A stretch of 64,000 nt of DNA from Bacteroidota bacterium (GTDB taxonomy: Bacteria > Bacteroidota > Bacteroidia > 2-12-FULL-35-15): the NCBI GenBank assembly GCA_025963725.1, contig JAOQAE010000002.1:124001-188000 (forward strand), given 5' to 3'. The position numbers and the translations under genes are program-made. Of the stretch, positions 41,601 to 49,006 are shown in pieces (positions within the stretch are counted from its first letter, which is position 1; the number at the start of each line of letters is the position of its first letter). The notes beneath the pieces were generated by a model, which had not been told where the DNA came from, did no database searches, and was given only the letters and a program-made list of their open reading frames with translations.

Positions 41601-41695
41601 AGCGTTGTGGCGGAAGAGCAATTGTCGGACTGTGAATATGCATCAAAGCATAAAAGCACACTTGCCGCAAGAGCAAGCTTTTTGATCAATCTCAT
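35660..41695 (-). CDS. Giant secreted adhesin with gliding motility-associated C-terminal domain (T9SS type B)
   Basis: A 2011-residue protein. After a signal peptide come three lectin-like N-terminal modules of ~125 residues (residues ~22-430, each with D-D-V-W-Y-x-F and L-x-S-G-T-C) and a related module to about 590. Next are 8 Ig-like repeats of ~75 residues (~600-1190, signature S-V-S-P-A-S-x-T-S-Y-T-V-T-G-T-A-A-N-G-C-T-N), a SprB-like repeat, and about six Ig-like repeats of a second type (~1260-1680, signature S-Y-S-W-T-G-P-x-G-Y). A PKD domain follows near 1790 and the gliding motility C-terminal domain (F-T-P-N-N-D-G-S-N-D-S-F, I-Y-D-R-W-G, S-W-D-G) ends the protein. It should be secreted by T9SS and displayed on the cell surface. 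It follows a small secreted-protein gene by 12 bp. Confidence 0.9.
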   Translation of the reverse strand: MRLIKKLALAASVLLCFDAYSQSDNCSSATTLSVTAGCTPVSGTTAGAGPSISGCVGNADDDVWYKFVATATSHQITVIPSATFDPVVQFFSGTCSTLTTINCQDLGGNGITENIYATGLTIGTTYTIRVYHYGAGSGSSTFTICVTTPPPPPANNNCGGAISLSVNAGCVTTAGTTVGATQSVVGCAGTADDDVWYSFTATNSVQTITVNPSINMDAVVQMYSGTCASLTSLYCMDNGFTNGNEVINAVGLTPGSTYFIRVYDYYNATGGAAFDICVTGTPTAVPTNDEPCSAIALPAVTSACNYLNFTTTGATASTATAPTPASCGGSTPFIGGFSATSKDVWFSITVPATGNLYITPQPGYGIADGVMALYSGTCGALTQISCSDDNNYPGSANDLKPYIAATGLTPGATVYLRYWGYGSSSGNFGLCVSSPTNDLCSNALYICDINGYSASTSAAYTPDRPCNMVGNNENAAGVDQPDGTNTGGIFGQGGAWGTGAPFFDVNINNNSWIRFTAAATTATLNVTIGNCWVGSYPSGGIQMQIFSGTNCCSFIPVSDFKENSTGFSITAVGLTVGQNYYLMVDGFAGDICNYTITANSGVSFPAITASATSVCAGSSPVTLTGPAGATSYEWFPGGQTTQVITDAPSTTTTYTCVAEGVCGYKQTLTKTVTVNPLPTVSINSGSPVSVCNNSSVTLTASGATSYSWNTGPTSASISVSPTSNTTYTVTGTDANGCVATSTTSVTVLSQPAVTVNSATICAGQPAVLTSGGAATTASYSWSNGTSGTNTISVSPASATSYTVTGTAANGCTNTAVASVTVNALPTVTVNSQTICSGQTATLNSNGASSATAYSWSNGTSGTNSISVSPASSTSYTVTGTAANGCTNTAVANVTVNTLPSVTVNSTTICSGQTAVLTAAGAASAASYTWSNGTNSTNTISVSPASSTSYTVTGTAANGCTNTAVASVTVNTLPTVSVNSPSTCFGQPATLTAAGGATTSSYSWSNGTSGTNTISVSPGTLTSYTVTGTAANGCTNTAVATVTVNTLPTITVNSATICNGQTAVLTANGASTTSSYTWSNGTNSVNTISVSPASPTSYTVTGTAANSCTNTAVSTVTVNALPAIAVNSNTICSGQNITLTASGGNTYSWNTGASGPAISVSPSGSTSYTVTGTDGNSCSNTAVASVTVNNVPVISTAPTSSPSNCGVATGALTGAVASGSGTLSYSWTNASNAVVGTTANLTSQPAGVYNLTVTDANGCNSVFGPYSITNPGAPAMPTVTATDTVLCAGEAFTLTASSGAPSPAFSWTGPSSSSSTSTLSISSATAGDAGTYAVTVTSSGCTSAPHLVNVIVNALPLANATNAAGSVYCSGDTISLVASGGTGYSWSGPSGYSSTQQNPTINPATVGMSGTYSVTVTDANGCTSGDTTSLLVNQTPPAPTASAAAANVCEGQTISFTSSSAGATSYSWTGPNGYTSSAQNPSITSSSVIQSGSYVVTASSTGCSSSGTTVNVTVNANPAATAGSSGTVICSGTSLSLSSAGGTSYSWTGPGGYISGAQNPVIATAAVSNSGTYIVTVSNAAGCSDTASVSILVNPTPAAPVANVNASNVCEGQNLLFSSTSTGATSYSWNGPNGYISGSQNPTLTGATVAASGTYTVIASAGSCFSVASTVTVTVNANPTATASISTDTVCSGNTVNLGATGGGSYSWTGPGTFTSTVQNPSITGSTTGNSGTYTVIVTNSAGCADTAMVTLLVNQSPNAPLATSDTTCVGDTLLLSASGTGTISWYSDPALTTLVQTGSTYSPSLPLNTSATYYIISTDVNGCTSSISTAGASNYNIVAAAGASPVSGFIPLNVSFTNSSSGVDGSDSYTWSINGSPFSTAYSPSYIFTAEGNYAITMIAIDDESGCTDTTALSIFADGEVTFTVPNIFTPNNDGSNDSFTILGHGLTELHVAIYDRWGLKMYEFDGVHGSWDGRTTAGVEVSDGTYFYMLDAKGATGKEYHQNGSFMIMR

Positions 41696-41707
41696 GGAGC
41701 GGGAAAT

Positions 41708-42076
41708 TTAGTTTTCTGTGAATGACTCTTCCTGGGTTAATTCAAGAGGAGTGAGCTGGCTTTGGATGATGGCCTTTTTCAGGTCGCGGATATCGAACTG
41801 CCAGTCGCCTTCGAGCGTGCGCTCCTTCTCGATCACCACTACAATGATCTGGCCCATGCCTTTTTCGGCTTTGTATTCCGACTTCACTTCGGAAACGCCT
41901 TTCAGGAACGATACGTTTTGTTTCAGCGTTGCGATCTGCGATTCGGAGCTTACATTTTCAAAGGAATAGAAGAATGTTTTTTTGACCTCGCGCGGAACAA
42001 CAGGGTTCTGTGCATTGAGGGGAATGGAAATGCAGGCAATGAATGCCAGCAGGATAGAGGAGTAGAGTCGTTTCAT
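41708..42076 (-). CDS. Small secreted hypothetical protein, partner of the adhesin
   Basis: A 122-residue protein with a signal peptide (to ~residue 22, ending L-N-A-Q) and a single small beta-alpha-beta-type domain with S-F-E-N-V-S-S-E-S-Q-I-A-T-L-K and G-M-G-Q-I-I-V-V-V-I-E. The pattern recalls HMA/ferredoxin-like folds, but no C-x-x-C is present. It starts 12 bp upstream of the giant adhesin on the same strand, which points to a shared transcript and maybe a role in its secretion or surface assembly. Confidence 0.6.
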   Translation of the reverse strand: MKRLYSSILLAFIACISIPLNAQNPVVPREVKKTFFYSFENVSSESQIATLKQNVSFLKGVSEVKSEYKAEKGMGQIIVVVIEKERTLEGDWQFDIRDLKKAIIQSQLTPLELTQEESFTEN

Positions 42077-42097
42077 GCAATGCTGTATTGGTATCTA

Positions 42098-42105
42098 CAA
42101 AAATA
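42098..42105 (-). promoter_or_regulatory. -7 element (TATTTTTG) of the adhesin operon
   Basis: On the minus strand TATTTTTG matches TAnnTTTG and lies 21 nt before the ATG at 42076. Confidence 0.45.
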
Positions 42106-42143
42106 TAATAATTTTTCGATATGAATTTACAGTAAGCATAAAT

Positions 42144-42171
42144 AAAAAAGTCCCGCGGAAACCGCGGGACT
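42144..42171 (-). terminator. Rho-independent terminator of the HU gene
   Basis: AGTCCCGCGG (42149-42158) pairs with CCGCGGGACT (42162-42171) with a 3-nt loop. Read on the minus strand the stem is followed by a T run (42148-42144). It lies 24 bp past the HU stop. Confidence 0.85.
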
Positions 42172-42194
42172 CTTTATTTCAACTTAGTTGATGA

Positions 42195-42470
42195 CTATTT
42201 GTTAACTGTTTTAGCTAACTCAGCACCAGCTTTAAATTTAGCTACTTTTTTAGCAGCGATTTTAATAGCTTTACCAGTCTGTGGGTTACGGCCAGTTCTT
42301 GCAGCTCTTTTAGAGATAGAGAAAGATCCGAAACCTACTAACGCAACGCGGTCACCTTTTTTCAGTGCTTTTGTTGTAGCGTTAACGAATGCATCTAATG
42401 CACGCTGTGCATCTGCTTTAGTCAATTTTGTTTCTGCTGCGATAGCATCAACTAATTCTGCTTTGTTCAT
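42195..42470 (-). CDS. hup: HU-family DNA-binding protein
   Basis: A 91-residue histone-like protein that bends and compacts DNA as a dimer. It begins with the usual helical part ([11 protein letters not shown]), has [11 protein letters not shown] and the DNA-binding arm motif [11 protein letters not shown] (residues ~54-64), and ends with F-K-A-G-A-E-L. Length and composition are typical. It has its own promoter (near-ideal spacing) and terminator, so it is a strong stand-alone gene. Confidence 0.97.
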   Translation of the reverse strand: MNKAELVDAIAAETKLTKADAQRALDAFVNATTKALKKGDRVALVGFGSFSISKRAARTGRNPQTGKAIKIAAKKVAKFKAGAELAKTVNK

Positions 42471-42518
42471 TTGATTAGTTTTTAAGGGTTAAACATTAAT
42501 TATTTACTTGAACAGGAG

Positions 42519-42548
42519 CAAAATTAGTCGGAATAGCCTACTATGCAA
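42519..42548 (-). promoter_or_regulatory. Promoter of the HU gene (TTG-N19-TAATTTTG)
   Basis: On the minus strand TTG (42546-42548) is followed by exactly 19 bp and then TAATTTTG (42519-42526), a full match to the Bacteroidota -7 TAnnTTTG. The ATG is 48 nt downstream, so the 5' leader would be ~40 nt. Confidence 0.7.
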
Positions 42549-42599
42549 CATACCGGGCTAAAAAAGTGTGATATTGTTGATAAATCGCCTTTTTGTTAA

Positions 42600-42712
42600 T
42601 AACTACGGCTGAAAGGGCATATATAGTTATGTTTCAGGGAAAGCAGGCCTTGAACCTATATTTATACTGCATATTCAGGGCTTTCACGCCCTGTATCATC
42701 CGCCGTTGTGGA
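42600..42712. repeat. Imperfect inverted repeat between fmt and HU
   Basis: ACTACGGCTGAAAGGGC near 42601 and GGGCTTTCACGCCCTG...CCGCCGTTG near 42679-42711 are partly complementary and bracket an AT-rich middle. It may be a decayed palindromic repeat or a small insertion remnant. No gene is seen. Confidence 0.35.
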
Positions 42713-42741
42713 ATAATTTATTTTGCCAGGTTCTTGTTTGT

Positions 42742-43707
42742 TCATAGTGCTTTCCAGCCTTTGCCGATCTGGAAACCTCTGAGGAATTCGGTTACAGGCA
42801 TCCGCTTTTTACCTGCCAGCTGAAGCTCCGTTATTTTAATAAACCCGTCTTCTGCAGCCACTTTCAGATAGGTCTTGGAATCGCTGAAAATGCTGCCAAC
42901 AGGGTGATTGTGGCTGACGATCTCTTTCTCCGCCTCGAAAATTTTCATGGAAACAGGCTTATCATCCGTTGAGATGAGCTCTGTAAATGCCGCAGGATAA
43001 GGGCTTAAGCCGCGCACCTGGTTGTGGATCCTGTCAGCTTTCTCCTGCCAGCTGATCCTGCAATCCTCCTTGAAGATCTTTGGTGCATGCTTCACCTGCT
43101 CGCCCCGTGCAATGAGCTCCGACTGGTCCACCTGCGGATAATTGTTTTGCTCAATGGCCTGGACGGTCTTTAAAACAAGGCTTGCGCCGATGTGCATCAG
43201 CCTGTCGTGAATGGCGCCCGCATTCTCATTTTCAGCGATCGGTGTCTTTTCGCGAAAGATAATTTTCCCTGTATCGATCTCCTGCTGCAGGAAAAAAGTG
43301 CTCACGCCGGTTTCCGTATCGCCGTTGATCACCGCCCAGTTGATGGGCGCTGCGCCGCGGTATTGGGGCAGGAGAGAGCCATGCAGGTTGAAGGTGCCAA
43401 GGCGTGGCATGCTCCATACCACTTCCGGCAGCATGCGGAAAGCGACCACGATCTGCAGGTCGGCTTTTAACGCGCGAAGCTCATTCAGGAATTCTTCCGC
43501 CTTTAATTTTTCCGGCTGAAGAATGTGCAGCCCTTTTTCGAGCGCGTATTTTTTCACCGCCGACTGCTGCAGCTGCTGTCCGCGGCCTGCCGGCTTATCC
43601 GGCACCGTGATCACGCCAACGATGTTGTAATTGTTCCGTACAAGTATATCAAGCGACGCCACCGCGAATTCCGGCGTGCCCATAAATATGATCCTCAGCT
43701 CCTTCAT
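42742..43707 (-). CDS. fmt: Methionyl-tRNA formyltransferase
   Basis: A 321-residue enzyme that formylates the amino group of Met-tRNAfMet using 10-formyl-THF. It begins L-R-I-I-F-M-G-T-P-E-F-A-V, has the catalytic block F-N-L-H-G-S-L-L-P-Q-Y-R-G-A-A-P-I (residues ~107-123) with N-W-A-V-I-N-G-D next to it, and carries the C-terminal tRNA-binding domain (V-R-G-L-S-P-Y-P-A-A, ~235). Length is normal for the family. Its ATG overlaps the stop of the upstream lipoprotein gene by 4 bp, so translation is coupled. Confidence 0.96.
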   Translation of the reverse strand: MKELRIIFMGTPEFAVASLDILVRNNYNIVGVITVPDKPAGRGQQLQQSAVKKYALEKGLHILQPEKLKAEEFLNELRALKADLQIVVAFRMLPEVVWSMPRLGTFNLHGSLLPQYRGAAPINWAVINGDTETGVSTFFLQQEIDTGKIIFREKTPIAENENAGAIHDRLMHIGASLVLKTVQAIEQNNYPQVDQSELIARGEQVKHAPKIFKEDCRISWQEKADRIHNQVRGLSPYPAAFTELISTDDKPVSMKIFEAEKEIVSHNHPVGSIFSDSKTYLKVAAEDGFIKITELQLAGKKRMPVTEFLRGFQIGKGWKAL

Positions 43708-44042
43708 TTTCTTAATTCAATATGTGTGATGTTCACCATTTCCCCGGCCATGCAAATTCCCATTCCGCCTTTTTTTATTTCGTAGGTGATCCACACCTGC
43801 AGCTTGTCTTTCTGATAGTCCGGCTTCAGCTCCGCCGGCTGTAATTTCTTTCCGTCTTCAAGCTCAAGCATCCATGTGCAGCCGTCCACCTTATAATCGA
43901 TCACTGTTGCCTTTGTGTAGCCGTTCCAGGCTTTTTCAGCTACTCCCGGATGCGCCCTGTCACCATAGCCGCAGGAAAGTAATTGCGTTAAAAAAGCAAA
44001 CACAATTGCAATTCCGGTAATATGTTTAAGTTTGTTTTGCAT
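43704..44042 (-). CDS. Small lipoprotein upstream of fmt
   Basis: A 112-residue protein with a lipoprotein signal (Q-L-L-S-C-G, Cys24) and a short mature domain with W-M-L-E-L-E-D-G-K-K-L-Q-P and a C-terminal G-M-G-I-C-M-A-G-E-M-V-N. Three further cysteines are present. No family is recognised. The stop overlaps the ATG of fmt by 4 bp, an arrangement seen by chance or by operon fusion. It is divergent from the DASS transporter. Confidence 0.6.
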   Translation of the reverse strand: MQNKLKHITGIAIVFAFLTQLLSCGYGDRAHPGVAEKAWNGYTKATVIDYKVDGCTWMLELEDGKKLQPAELKPDYQKDKLQVWITYEIKKGGMGICMAGEMVNITHIELRK

Positions 44043-44083
44043 TGCAGAAAATTTACTCCTGCAAAACTAAATTTTTAAATTGA

Positions 44084-45550
44084 ATGGATTATTCAAAAAA
44101 TATAAAATTGCTGCTGGGCCCATTGCTGGCTGCGATCATTTATCTGTGCTTCGATCTTGTTCCCGGTAATCCGCTCGCTACGCGCATGGCAGCAGTCGCC
44201 ATCTGGATGGCCGTATGGTGGCTCACCGAAGTGGTGCACCTCGCGGTAACCGCATTGCTGCCTGTGATCTTAATGCCCCTGCTCGGGATCGCCGATTCAA
44301 AAACAACGGCGTTCCAGTACATGGACCCGATCATCTTTTTGTTCATCGGCGGCTTCATCATTGCTTTTGCAATAGAGCGCTGGAACCTGCACCAGCGCAT
44401 CGCGCTAAAGATACTCATGATCGTAGGCACGAGCCCTTCACGCATCCTCTTCGGCGTCATGCTCACATCCTTCCTCATCTCGATGTGGATCTCCAATACC
44501 GCTACCGTAATGATGCTGATCTCTGCAGTGCTTGCAGTGATCGTGCAGATCGAAAAACATTTTAAGGAAGAGCAGCACTCGCACCGGATGGCTTCCGCAT
44601 TGCTTATCGGCCTTGCGTATTCCGCAACCATCGGCGGCATGGCTACGCTCGTAGGAACGCCCACCAACATGATCTTCCTGCGGGAGTACTCCGAAAAATT
44701 TCCGCAGAACCATGATATGAATTTTCTTTCCTGGTTCGTGATCGGCTTCCCCATTGCGCTTGTATTTTTGCTGATCGCATTTTTTGTTCTGAAAAAAATG
44801 TTCATCAGAAAAGATGCGGAGCTGGTGATCGATAAAAAATATTTTCACGATGCTTACCTGCGCCTGGGCAAGATGAGCTACGAGGAAAAGGTAGTGTCTG
44901 TTGTGTTCTGCCTTACGGCTATCCTCTGGTTCACCCGCGAGGATATTGATCTCGGCGCTTTCGTGATCAGGGGCTGGAGCAATTTATTTCCCTATAAGAA
45001 TTATCTCAGCGACAGCACCGTGGCTATTTTTATGGCGCTGATCCTCTTCCTGATCCCGGCGCGTTCGGAAAAGAAAAGGGCGATCATCACCTGGGAGGAT
45101 GTTACAAGGCTGCCTTACGACATTGTGCTGCTCTTCGGCGGCGGCTTTGCAATGGCGAAGGGCTTCGAGATCTCGGGGCTGAGCAGCTGGTTTGCGCAGC
45201 AGCTGAAGTTCGATTCCACCACCAACATTTACCTGCTCATCTTCGGCCTTTGCATTCTCATTACCATTATTTCCGAGTTCGCTTCCAACGTGGCCTGCAT
45301 CCAGCTGATGCTCCCGATCCTTATTGCCATCCAGAAAACAATGGACGTGCATCCGCTCATGCTCATGATCCCGGCAACGCTTGCGGCATCGCTCGGCTTC
45401 ATGCTCCCGGTGGCAACCGCGCCCAATACCATTGTGTTCGGCAGCAACCGGCTGAAGGTGCGGGATATGCTGCGCGCAGGGCTTGTGCTGGATGTGATCG
45501 GCATCCTGCTCATCACCATTGCTTCGTACTTTATTGACAGGTCATTTTGA
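44084..45550 (+). CDS. DASS (SLC13) family anion:sodium symporter
   Basis: A 488-residue transporter with about 11-12 membrane helices. The first signature S-N-T-A-T-V-M-M-L-I (residues ~139-148) is the N-terminal sodium/substrate loop of the SLC13/DASS family, followed by G-T-P-T-N-M-I (~193), and the second repeat has S-N-V-A-C-I-Q-L-M-L-P-I-L (~401-413) and P-V-A-T-A-P-N-T-I-V-F-G-S (~439-451). It probably imports C4-dicarboxylates or a related anion with Na+. It is divergent from the fmt operon. Confidence 0.92.
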   Translation: MDYSKNIKLLLGPLLAAIIYLCFDLVPGNPLATRMAAVAIWMAVWWLTEVVHLAVTALLPVILMPLLGIADSKTTAFQYMDPIIFLFIGGFIIAFAIERWNLHQRIALKILMIVGTSPSRILFGVMLTSFLISMWISNTATVMMLISAVLAVIVQIEKHFKEEQHSHRMASALLIGLAYSATIGGMATLVGTPTNMIFLREYSEKFPQNHDMNFLSWFVIGFPIALVFLLIAFFVLKKMFIRKDAELVIDKKYFHDAYLRLGKMSYEEKVVSVVFCLTAILWFTREDIDLGAFVIRGWSNLFPYKNYLSDSTVAIFMALILFLIPARSEKKRAIITWEDVTRLPYDIVLLFGGGFAMAKGFEISGLSSWFAQQLKFDSTTNIYLLIFGLCILITIISEFASNVACIQLMLPILIAIQKTMDVHPLMLMIPATLAASLGFMLPVATAPNTIVFGSNRLKVRDMLRAGLVLDVIGILLITIASYFIDRSF

Positions 45551-45611
45551 TTTCAGCGGAATTGTTCTAACTTTATTAGATCAATTCATGTCTAACTAAA
45601 ACCTCAGACCC

Positions 45612-46028
45612 ATGTTCCAGAACTTTTTACAACAGACAAATTACCCCGCGATCCTTGTTTCTGCGGTCGTTTATTTTGCGCTCGGCGCGCTGTGGTATTC
45701 ACCGGTATTGTTCCAAAAGCCCTGGGCGGCGAATGTTGGCCGTACCGATGAGCAGCTGCGAAGCGGCAATAAGATCGTTTTTCTTTACACGTTCCTTGCG
45801 CTTTTAGCGGTCTGCTTTGTGACCTCCTTCTTTACATGGGCATTGCAAACGGCATCCTGCATGGCGGCGATAAGGCTTGGCTTGTTCATCAGCCTTGGCT
45901 ATACAGCCACTGTGATCGCGATCAACAACTGGTACGGACAAAGAGGGGCGAAGCTCACATTGATCGATGCAGGATACCACGTGGCTGGAATTGTGCTCGC
46001 CACCATAATCATGTCGGTGTGGAAATAA
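45612..46028 (+). CDS. DUF1761 membrane protein
   Basis: A 138-residue protein with four predicted membrane helices. Motifs such as Y-F-A-L-G-A-L-W-Y-S-P-V-L-F (residues ~21-34) and I-D-A-G-Y-H-V (~119-125) match DUF1761. The function is unknown. It lies 61 bp after the transporter on the same strand and 31 bp before an outer membrane protein gene, so the three may be loosely linked. Confidence 0.85.
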   Translation: MFQNFLQQTNYPAILVSAVVYFALGALWYSPVLFQKPWAANVGRTDEQLRSGNKIVFLYTFLALLAVCFVTSFFTWALQTASCMAAIRLGLFISLGYTATVIAINNWYGQRGAKLTLIDAGYHVAGIVLATIIMSVWK

Positions 46029-46059
46029 TCTTTAATTTAGCGGCGATAAACGATCAGAT

Positions 46060-46719
46060 ATGAAAAAGATACTACTCAGCGTTGCTGCAATTGCACTGTT
46101 TTTAAGCGCTGCGAAAGCGCAGGATAAAGCATTTAAAAAAGGAGATATCACAGTCGATCTCGGTGCCGGCCTCGATATTTACGGAACCCAGATCCACCAG
46201 GAGATATTCGGCTACAGTTTTGACACCACGGATGCGGCCGGCGGCTCTCATTTTCCGCTGAAAGCGGAGTATGGCGTTACCAACTGGCTTGGCGTCGGCG
46301 CCCGTTTTAACTTCTCGAATTTTGTTGAAGAAACGGATTCGATCACTAAGATCAAGCCTACTACACGCGGCTTCGATGCAGGGCTGGTTGTAAATTTCCA
46401 CCTTGTAAAAAGCAGGCGCTTTGATATGCCGCTCAGCTTAACATTCGGGTATTCCCACTTCAGCATTCACTCGAACGATACTGCCAACACACTCGCGAAA
46501 TCGAAAGGGCTCGGCTATGGCATCAGCCTGATGCCGCGGATCTATTTTGGCGATCACATAGGCATGTTCTTCAATGTGGGATACATGGGCTACAGCTACC
46601 CGGATTTCAGGTATTCGAACAACAGGTATTCCGACCTTAATGAGCTCTGGGGCGATGCCAAGGTGTCGATAAAAGCCAACGGCATGAACATCGGCATCGG
46701 TGTGATCGGGAAATTTTAA
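46060..46719 (+). CDS. Outer membrane beta-barrel protein
   Basis: A 219-residue protein with a signal peptide (to ~residue 21, A-K-A-Q) and alternating amphipathic strands with aromatic residues at the ends (G-V-G-A-R-F-N-F-S-N-F, N-I-G-I-G-V-I-G-K-F at the C-terminus). The pattern and C-terminal Phe fit an eight- to ten-strand outer membrane barrel. The specific role is unknown. A terminator follows 18 bp past the stop. Confidence 0.75.
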   Translation: MKKILLSVAAIALFLSAAKAQDKAFKKGDITVDLGAGLDIYGTQIHQEIFGYSFDTTDAAGGSHFPLKAEYGVTNWLGVGARFNFSNFVEETDSITKIKPTTRGFDAGLVVNFHLVKSRRFDMPLSLTFGYSHFSIHSNDTANTLAKSKGLGYGISLMPRIYFGDHIGMFFNVGYMGYSYPDFRYSNNRYSDLNELWGDAKVSIKANGMNIGIGVIGKF

Positions 46720-46737
46720 TGAATGGATTTAATAATG

Positions 46738-46772
46738 GCGCTTATCTTCAGCAGAAGATAGGCGCTGTTTTT
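46738..46772 (+). terminator. Rho-independent terminator after the outer membrane barrel gene
   Basis: GCGCTTATCTTC (46738-46749) pairs with GAAGATAGGCGC (46754-46765) with one wobble and is followed by TGTTTTTT. Confidence 0.85.
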
Positions 46773-46783
46773 TACAGCAGCCA

Positions 46784-47230
46784 ATGAAGATAAGGCCGGT
46801 ACATCTTTTTCTTTTGTTAACAGTTCTCGCTGTTGCGCTCGCCTTCCTGATGCGTGCTTCCCAAATGGATATTGCCATTCACGATACGTATTTCATTATT
46901 GACTACACGTACTTTTTTATCCCCATTGCTTTTTTTTCTACAGTAACAGCCCTGTGTTATTTCCTGATGGACAAGCTTGGGCGGCCGGTCTCCATTAAAA
47001 CGGGCTTTTGGCATTTCGGGTTGATCACCGCCGGATTATTTTTGTCGCTAAACACCTTTACAACGTTGCAGTTGCTCTTCGGATCAAATGCTCCGGATAC
47101 CACAGCCTTTGGCGGCAGCATCGTTTTTCTGCTGATAGTTAGTGCGGGGCCTTTGCTGTTATTGGCTGGTGCGGTGGTTTTTGTTGTGGGAATGATAAGA
47201 GCGTTCAGGCGGAAAAATAAGGAAGTTTGA
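46784..47230 (+). CDS. Four-helix membrane protein with a cytochrome oxidase-like H-D-T-Y motif
   Basis: A 148-residue integral membrane protein with four predicted helices (residues ~5-23, ~40-60, ~78-95, ~108-138). Near residue 28 it reads M-D-I-A-I-H-D-T-Y-F-I-I, like the H-D-T-Y-F-V-V segment of cytochrome c oxidase subunit I, but it lacks the oxidase's other haem ligands. It is not an oxidase subunit in its full sense; a relation to the terminal-oxidase assembly proteins is possible but unproven. It starts 12 bp past a terminator. Confidence 0.6.
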   Translation: MKIRPVHLFLLLTVLAVALAFLMRASQMDIAIHDTYFIIDYTYFFIPIAFFSTVTALCYFLMDKLGRPVSIKTGFWHFGLITAGLFLSLNTFTTLQLLFGSNAPDTTAFGGSIVFLLIVSAGPLLLLAGAVVFVVGMIRAFRRKNKEV

Positions 47231-47297
47231 AAAAACAGGACTTCGTTTTATATTAGTACTATCTGAATAGACGAGGAAGTTGAACAATACTAACAAA

Positions 47298-47867
47298 ATG
47301 AGAGATCCGATTATCATATCCTTTATTTTTTTCGCTTTGTTTACCTCTTCCTGTTCCACCGTTAATTTATCGGCGAGAAAAGGGAAGGACCTTTCATTAA
47401 ATTCAAACGACTATTTAAAACTAAAAGGAACATATTCAAATCTCGCGCTTGATACAAACAGAGCCACTTTTAAAAGAACCTTGTTTGAGAATTTCACCCT
47501 CGATACGCTTGGAAGAAGCCAAACAGGATTTTATTCAGAGCTTATTCCGATTGATAATAAAACATTGACAGTAAACTTTTATAAACATAACAAGCTTTAC
47601 GCTAAGGACGAACTTGTTAAAAGTGTAACATTGAAAGGAAAGTTCAAAGACGGGTACTTTAAAATAAAACGAAAATATCCGGTAAGATTTATTGCCGGGC
47701 CCTTGCTTTGGGTATTAGGGGAGCGGCAAAGCTATGTCGGGCTGACAAACGATAATAACATAGTTATTTTAGACTCCAGAGGAAAAGGTGTTTTGTTTTT
47801 CATCGTTTTGCCTTTTTTTGTTGCCGGTGGTGACAAGCACGATTATGAATATACAAGAAACAAGTAA
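47298..47867 (+). CDS. Lipoprotein (189 aa), hypothetical
   Basis: A 189-residue protein with a lipoprotein signal (T-S-S-C-S-T, Cys ~19). The mature part is rich in beta-strand residues with Y-L-K-L-K-G-T-Y-S-N and a hydrophobic C-terminal stretch (G-V-L-F-F-I-V-L-P-F-F-V-A-G-G). It is AT-rich relative to the core genes nearby. No family is recognised. I chose the ATG at 47298 because the in-frame TTG at 47280 would lengthen the n-region beyond normal. Confidence 0.6.
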   Translation: MRDPIIISFIFFALFTSSCSTVNLSARKGKDLSLNSNDYLKLKGTYSNLALDTNRATFKRTLFENFTLDTLGRSQTGFYSELIPIDNKTLTVNFYKHNKLYAKDELVKSVTLKGKFKDGYFKIKRKYPVRFIAGPLLWVLGERQSYVGLTNDNNIVILDSRGKGVLFFIVLPFFVAGGDKHDYEYTRNK

Positions 47868-47885
47868 AACAGTCACATATATATA

Positions 47886-48524
47886 ATGAGCCACAACATT
47901 AACATCAATTTTAAAGTCAAAAAACCGGAACTGATTTTAATAAGAACTACAAGGCGGTTTGCTTTTTTAGTGCTTCCCTTTTTTATATTTGCCTGCAATC
48001 GACCGCAAGGCGATAGTTCTGAGTCTGCGTCCAATCCAAATGCAGACAGCACATACTTCGTCCCTGCAGACAGCAATGATATTGTTTCGGACACGTCCTT
48101 TTCAGGTTATTCAATTAAAACAACCCTTTCTCCGATAAAAGGAAAATATACAAGCGTGTATCGTACTGATCTTGAAAAGCTGGAAAAAATATACTATCGC
48201 GATTACACGTTGCAGATCAGGATCACAAACAAGGATGGTTCCTCAATAGATAAGCAGATAAGCAAAAATGAGTTCAAATCCATTCTAACAGATAAAACGC
48301 CCCGCATTGGCGACGGCTACTATATGCGGAAAGTAAGATTCGCGGGGTACGACAACAATGAATTCCGCTTCGACATTATAATTTTAACCGAGCTATATGA
48401 CACCGAAGCCGACCCGAAAGCAATCATTAAGTACTTTATCTCTCAGGATGGTAAGTTCAGATTTGAAGATTATCCGCAATCCAATTACGACTCTTTAAAA
48501 ACAGAGCGGGAGCGGCCAAAATAA
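47886..48524 (+). CDS. Lipoprotein (212 aa), DUF4738-like
   Basis: A 212-residue protein with a lipoprotein signal (F-F-I-F-A-C-N, Cys ~37, after a long basic n-region), a Ser/Asn-rich linker and a domain with [12 protein letters not shown] and [11 protein letters not shown]. The spacing of strands recalls DUF4738, but I am not certain. It follows the previous lipoprotein by 18 bp on the same strand and is also AT-rich, so the pair is probably co-transcribed. Confidence 0.6.
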   Translation: MSHNININFKVKKPELILIRTTRRFAFLVLPFFIFACNRPQGDSSESASNPNADSTYFVPADSNDIVSDTSFSGYSIKTTLSPIKGKYTSVYRTDLEKLEKIYYRDYTLQIRITNKDGSSIDKQISKNEFKSILTDKTPRIGDGYYMRKVRFAGYDNNEFRFDIIILTELYDTEADPKAIIKYFISQDGKFRFEDYPQSNYDSLKTERERPK

Positions 48525-48573
48525 ATTTCCTTACCGGAGCAAGTACCGGCTATTAATATTAAATTTAAGGTTA

Positions 48574-48939
48574 ATGAAAACGTCCGACACACACGATCAA
48601 CGCATTGCAACAATGTCCTTCGCTACAGTTTATCCATTGTATCTAACCAAAGTGGAAAAGAAAGGCAGAACAAAGGAAGAATTGCACCAGGTCATCGAAT
48701 GGCTTACCGGCTTTGATAATAAGAAGCTGCAGGAGCTGATAAAGGAAAAGGTAACGTTTGAAACGTTCTTCCAGCGCGCATCGCTGAACCCGAATGCATT
48801 GCTTATCACAGGAGTGATCTGCGGATATCGCGTGGAAGAAATCGAGAATCCGCTGACGCAGCAGGTGCGGTACCTTGACAAGCTGGTGGATGAGCTGGCA
48901 AAGGGGAGAAAGATGGAGAAGATCCTGCGGAGCCTGTAA
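48574..48939 (+). CDS. DUF2200 domain protein
   Basis: A 121-residue soluble protein. The sequence [20 protein letters not shown] and the later V-I-E-W-L-T-G-F match DUF2200, a small family of unknown role common in Bacteroidota and Firmicutes. Length is typical. The start codon is preceded by an AT-rich stretch with AAGGT at proper distance. Confidence 0.88.
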   Translation: MKTSDTHDQRIATMSFATVYPLYLTKVEKKGRTKEELHQVIEWLTGFDNKKLQELIKEKVTFETFFQRASLNPNALLITGVICGYRVEEIENPLTQQVRYLDKLVDELAKGRKMEKILRSL

Positions 48940-49006
48940 CTATAATATCCCGGAACATAAATAAATATTACATTAGGGGAACTAATTTGTTTCCAATACT
49001 ACACTC

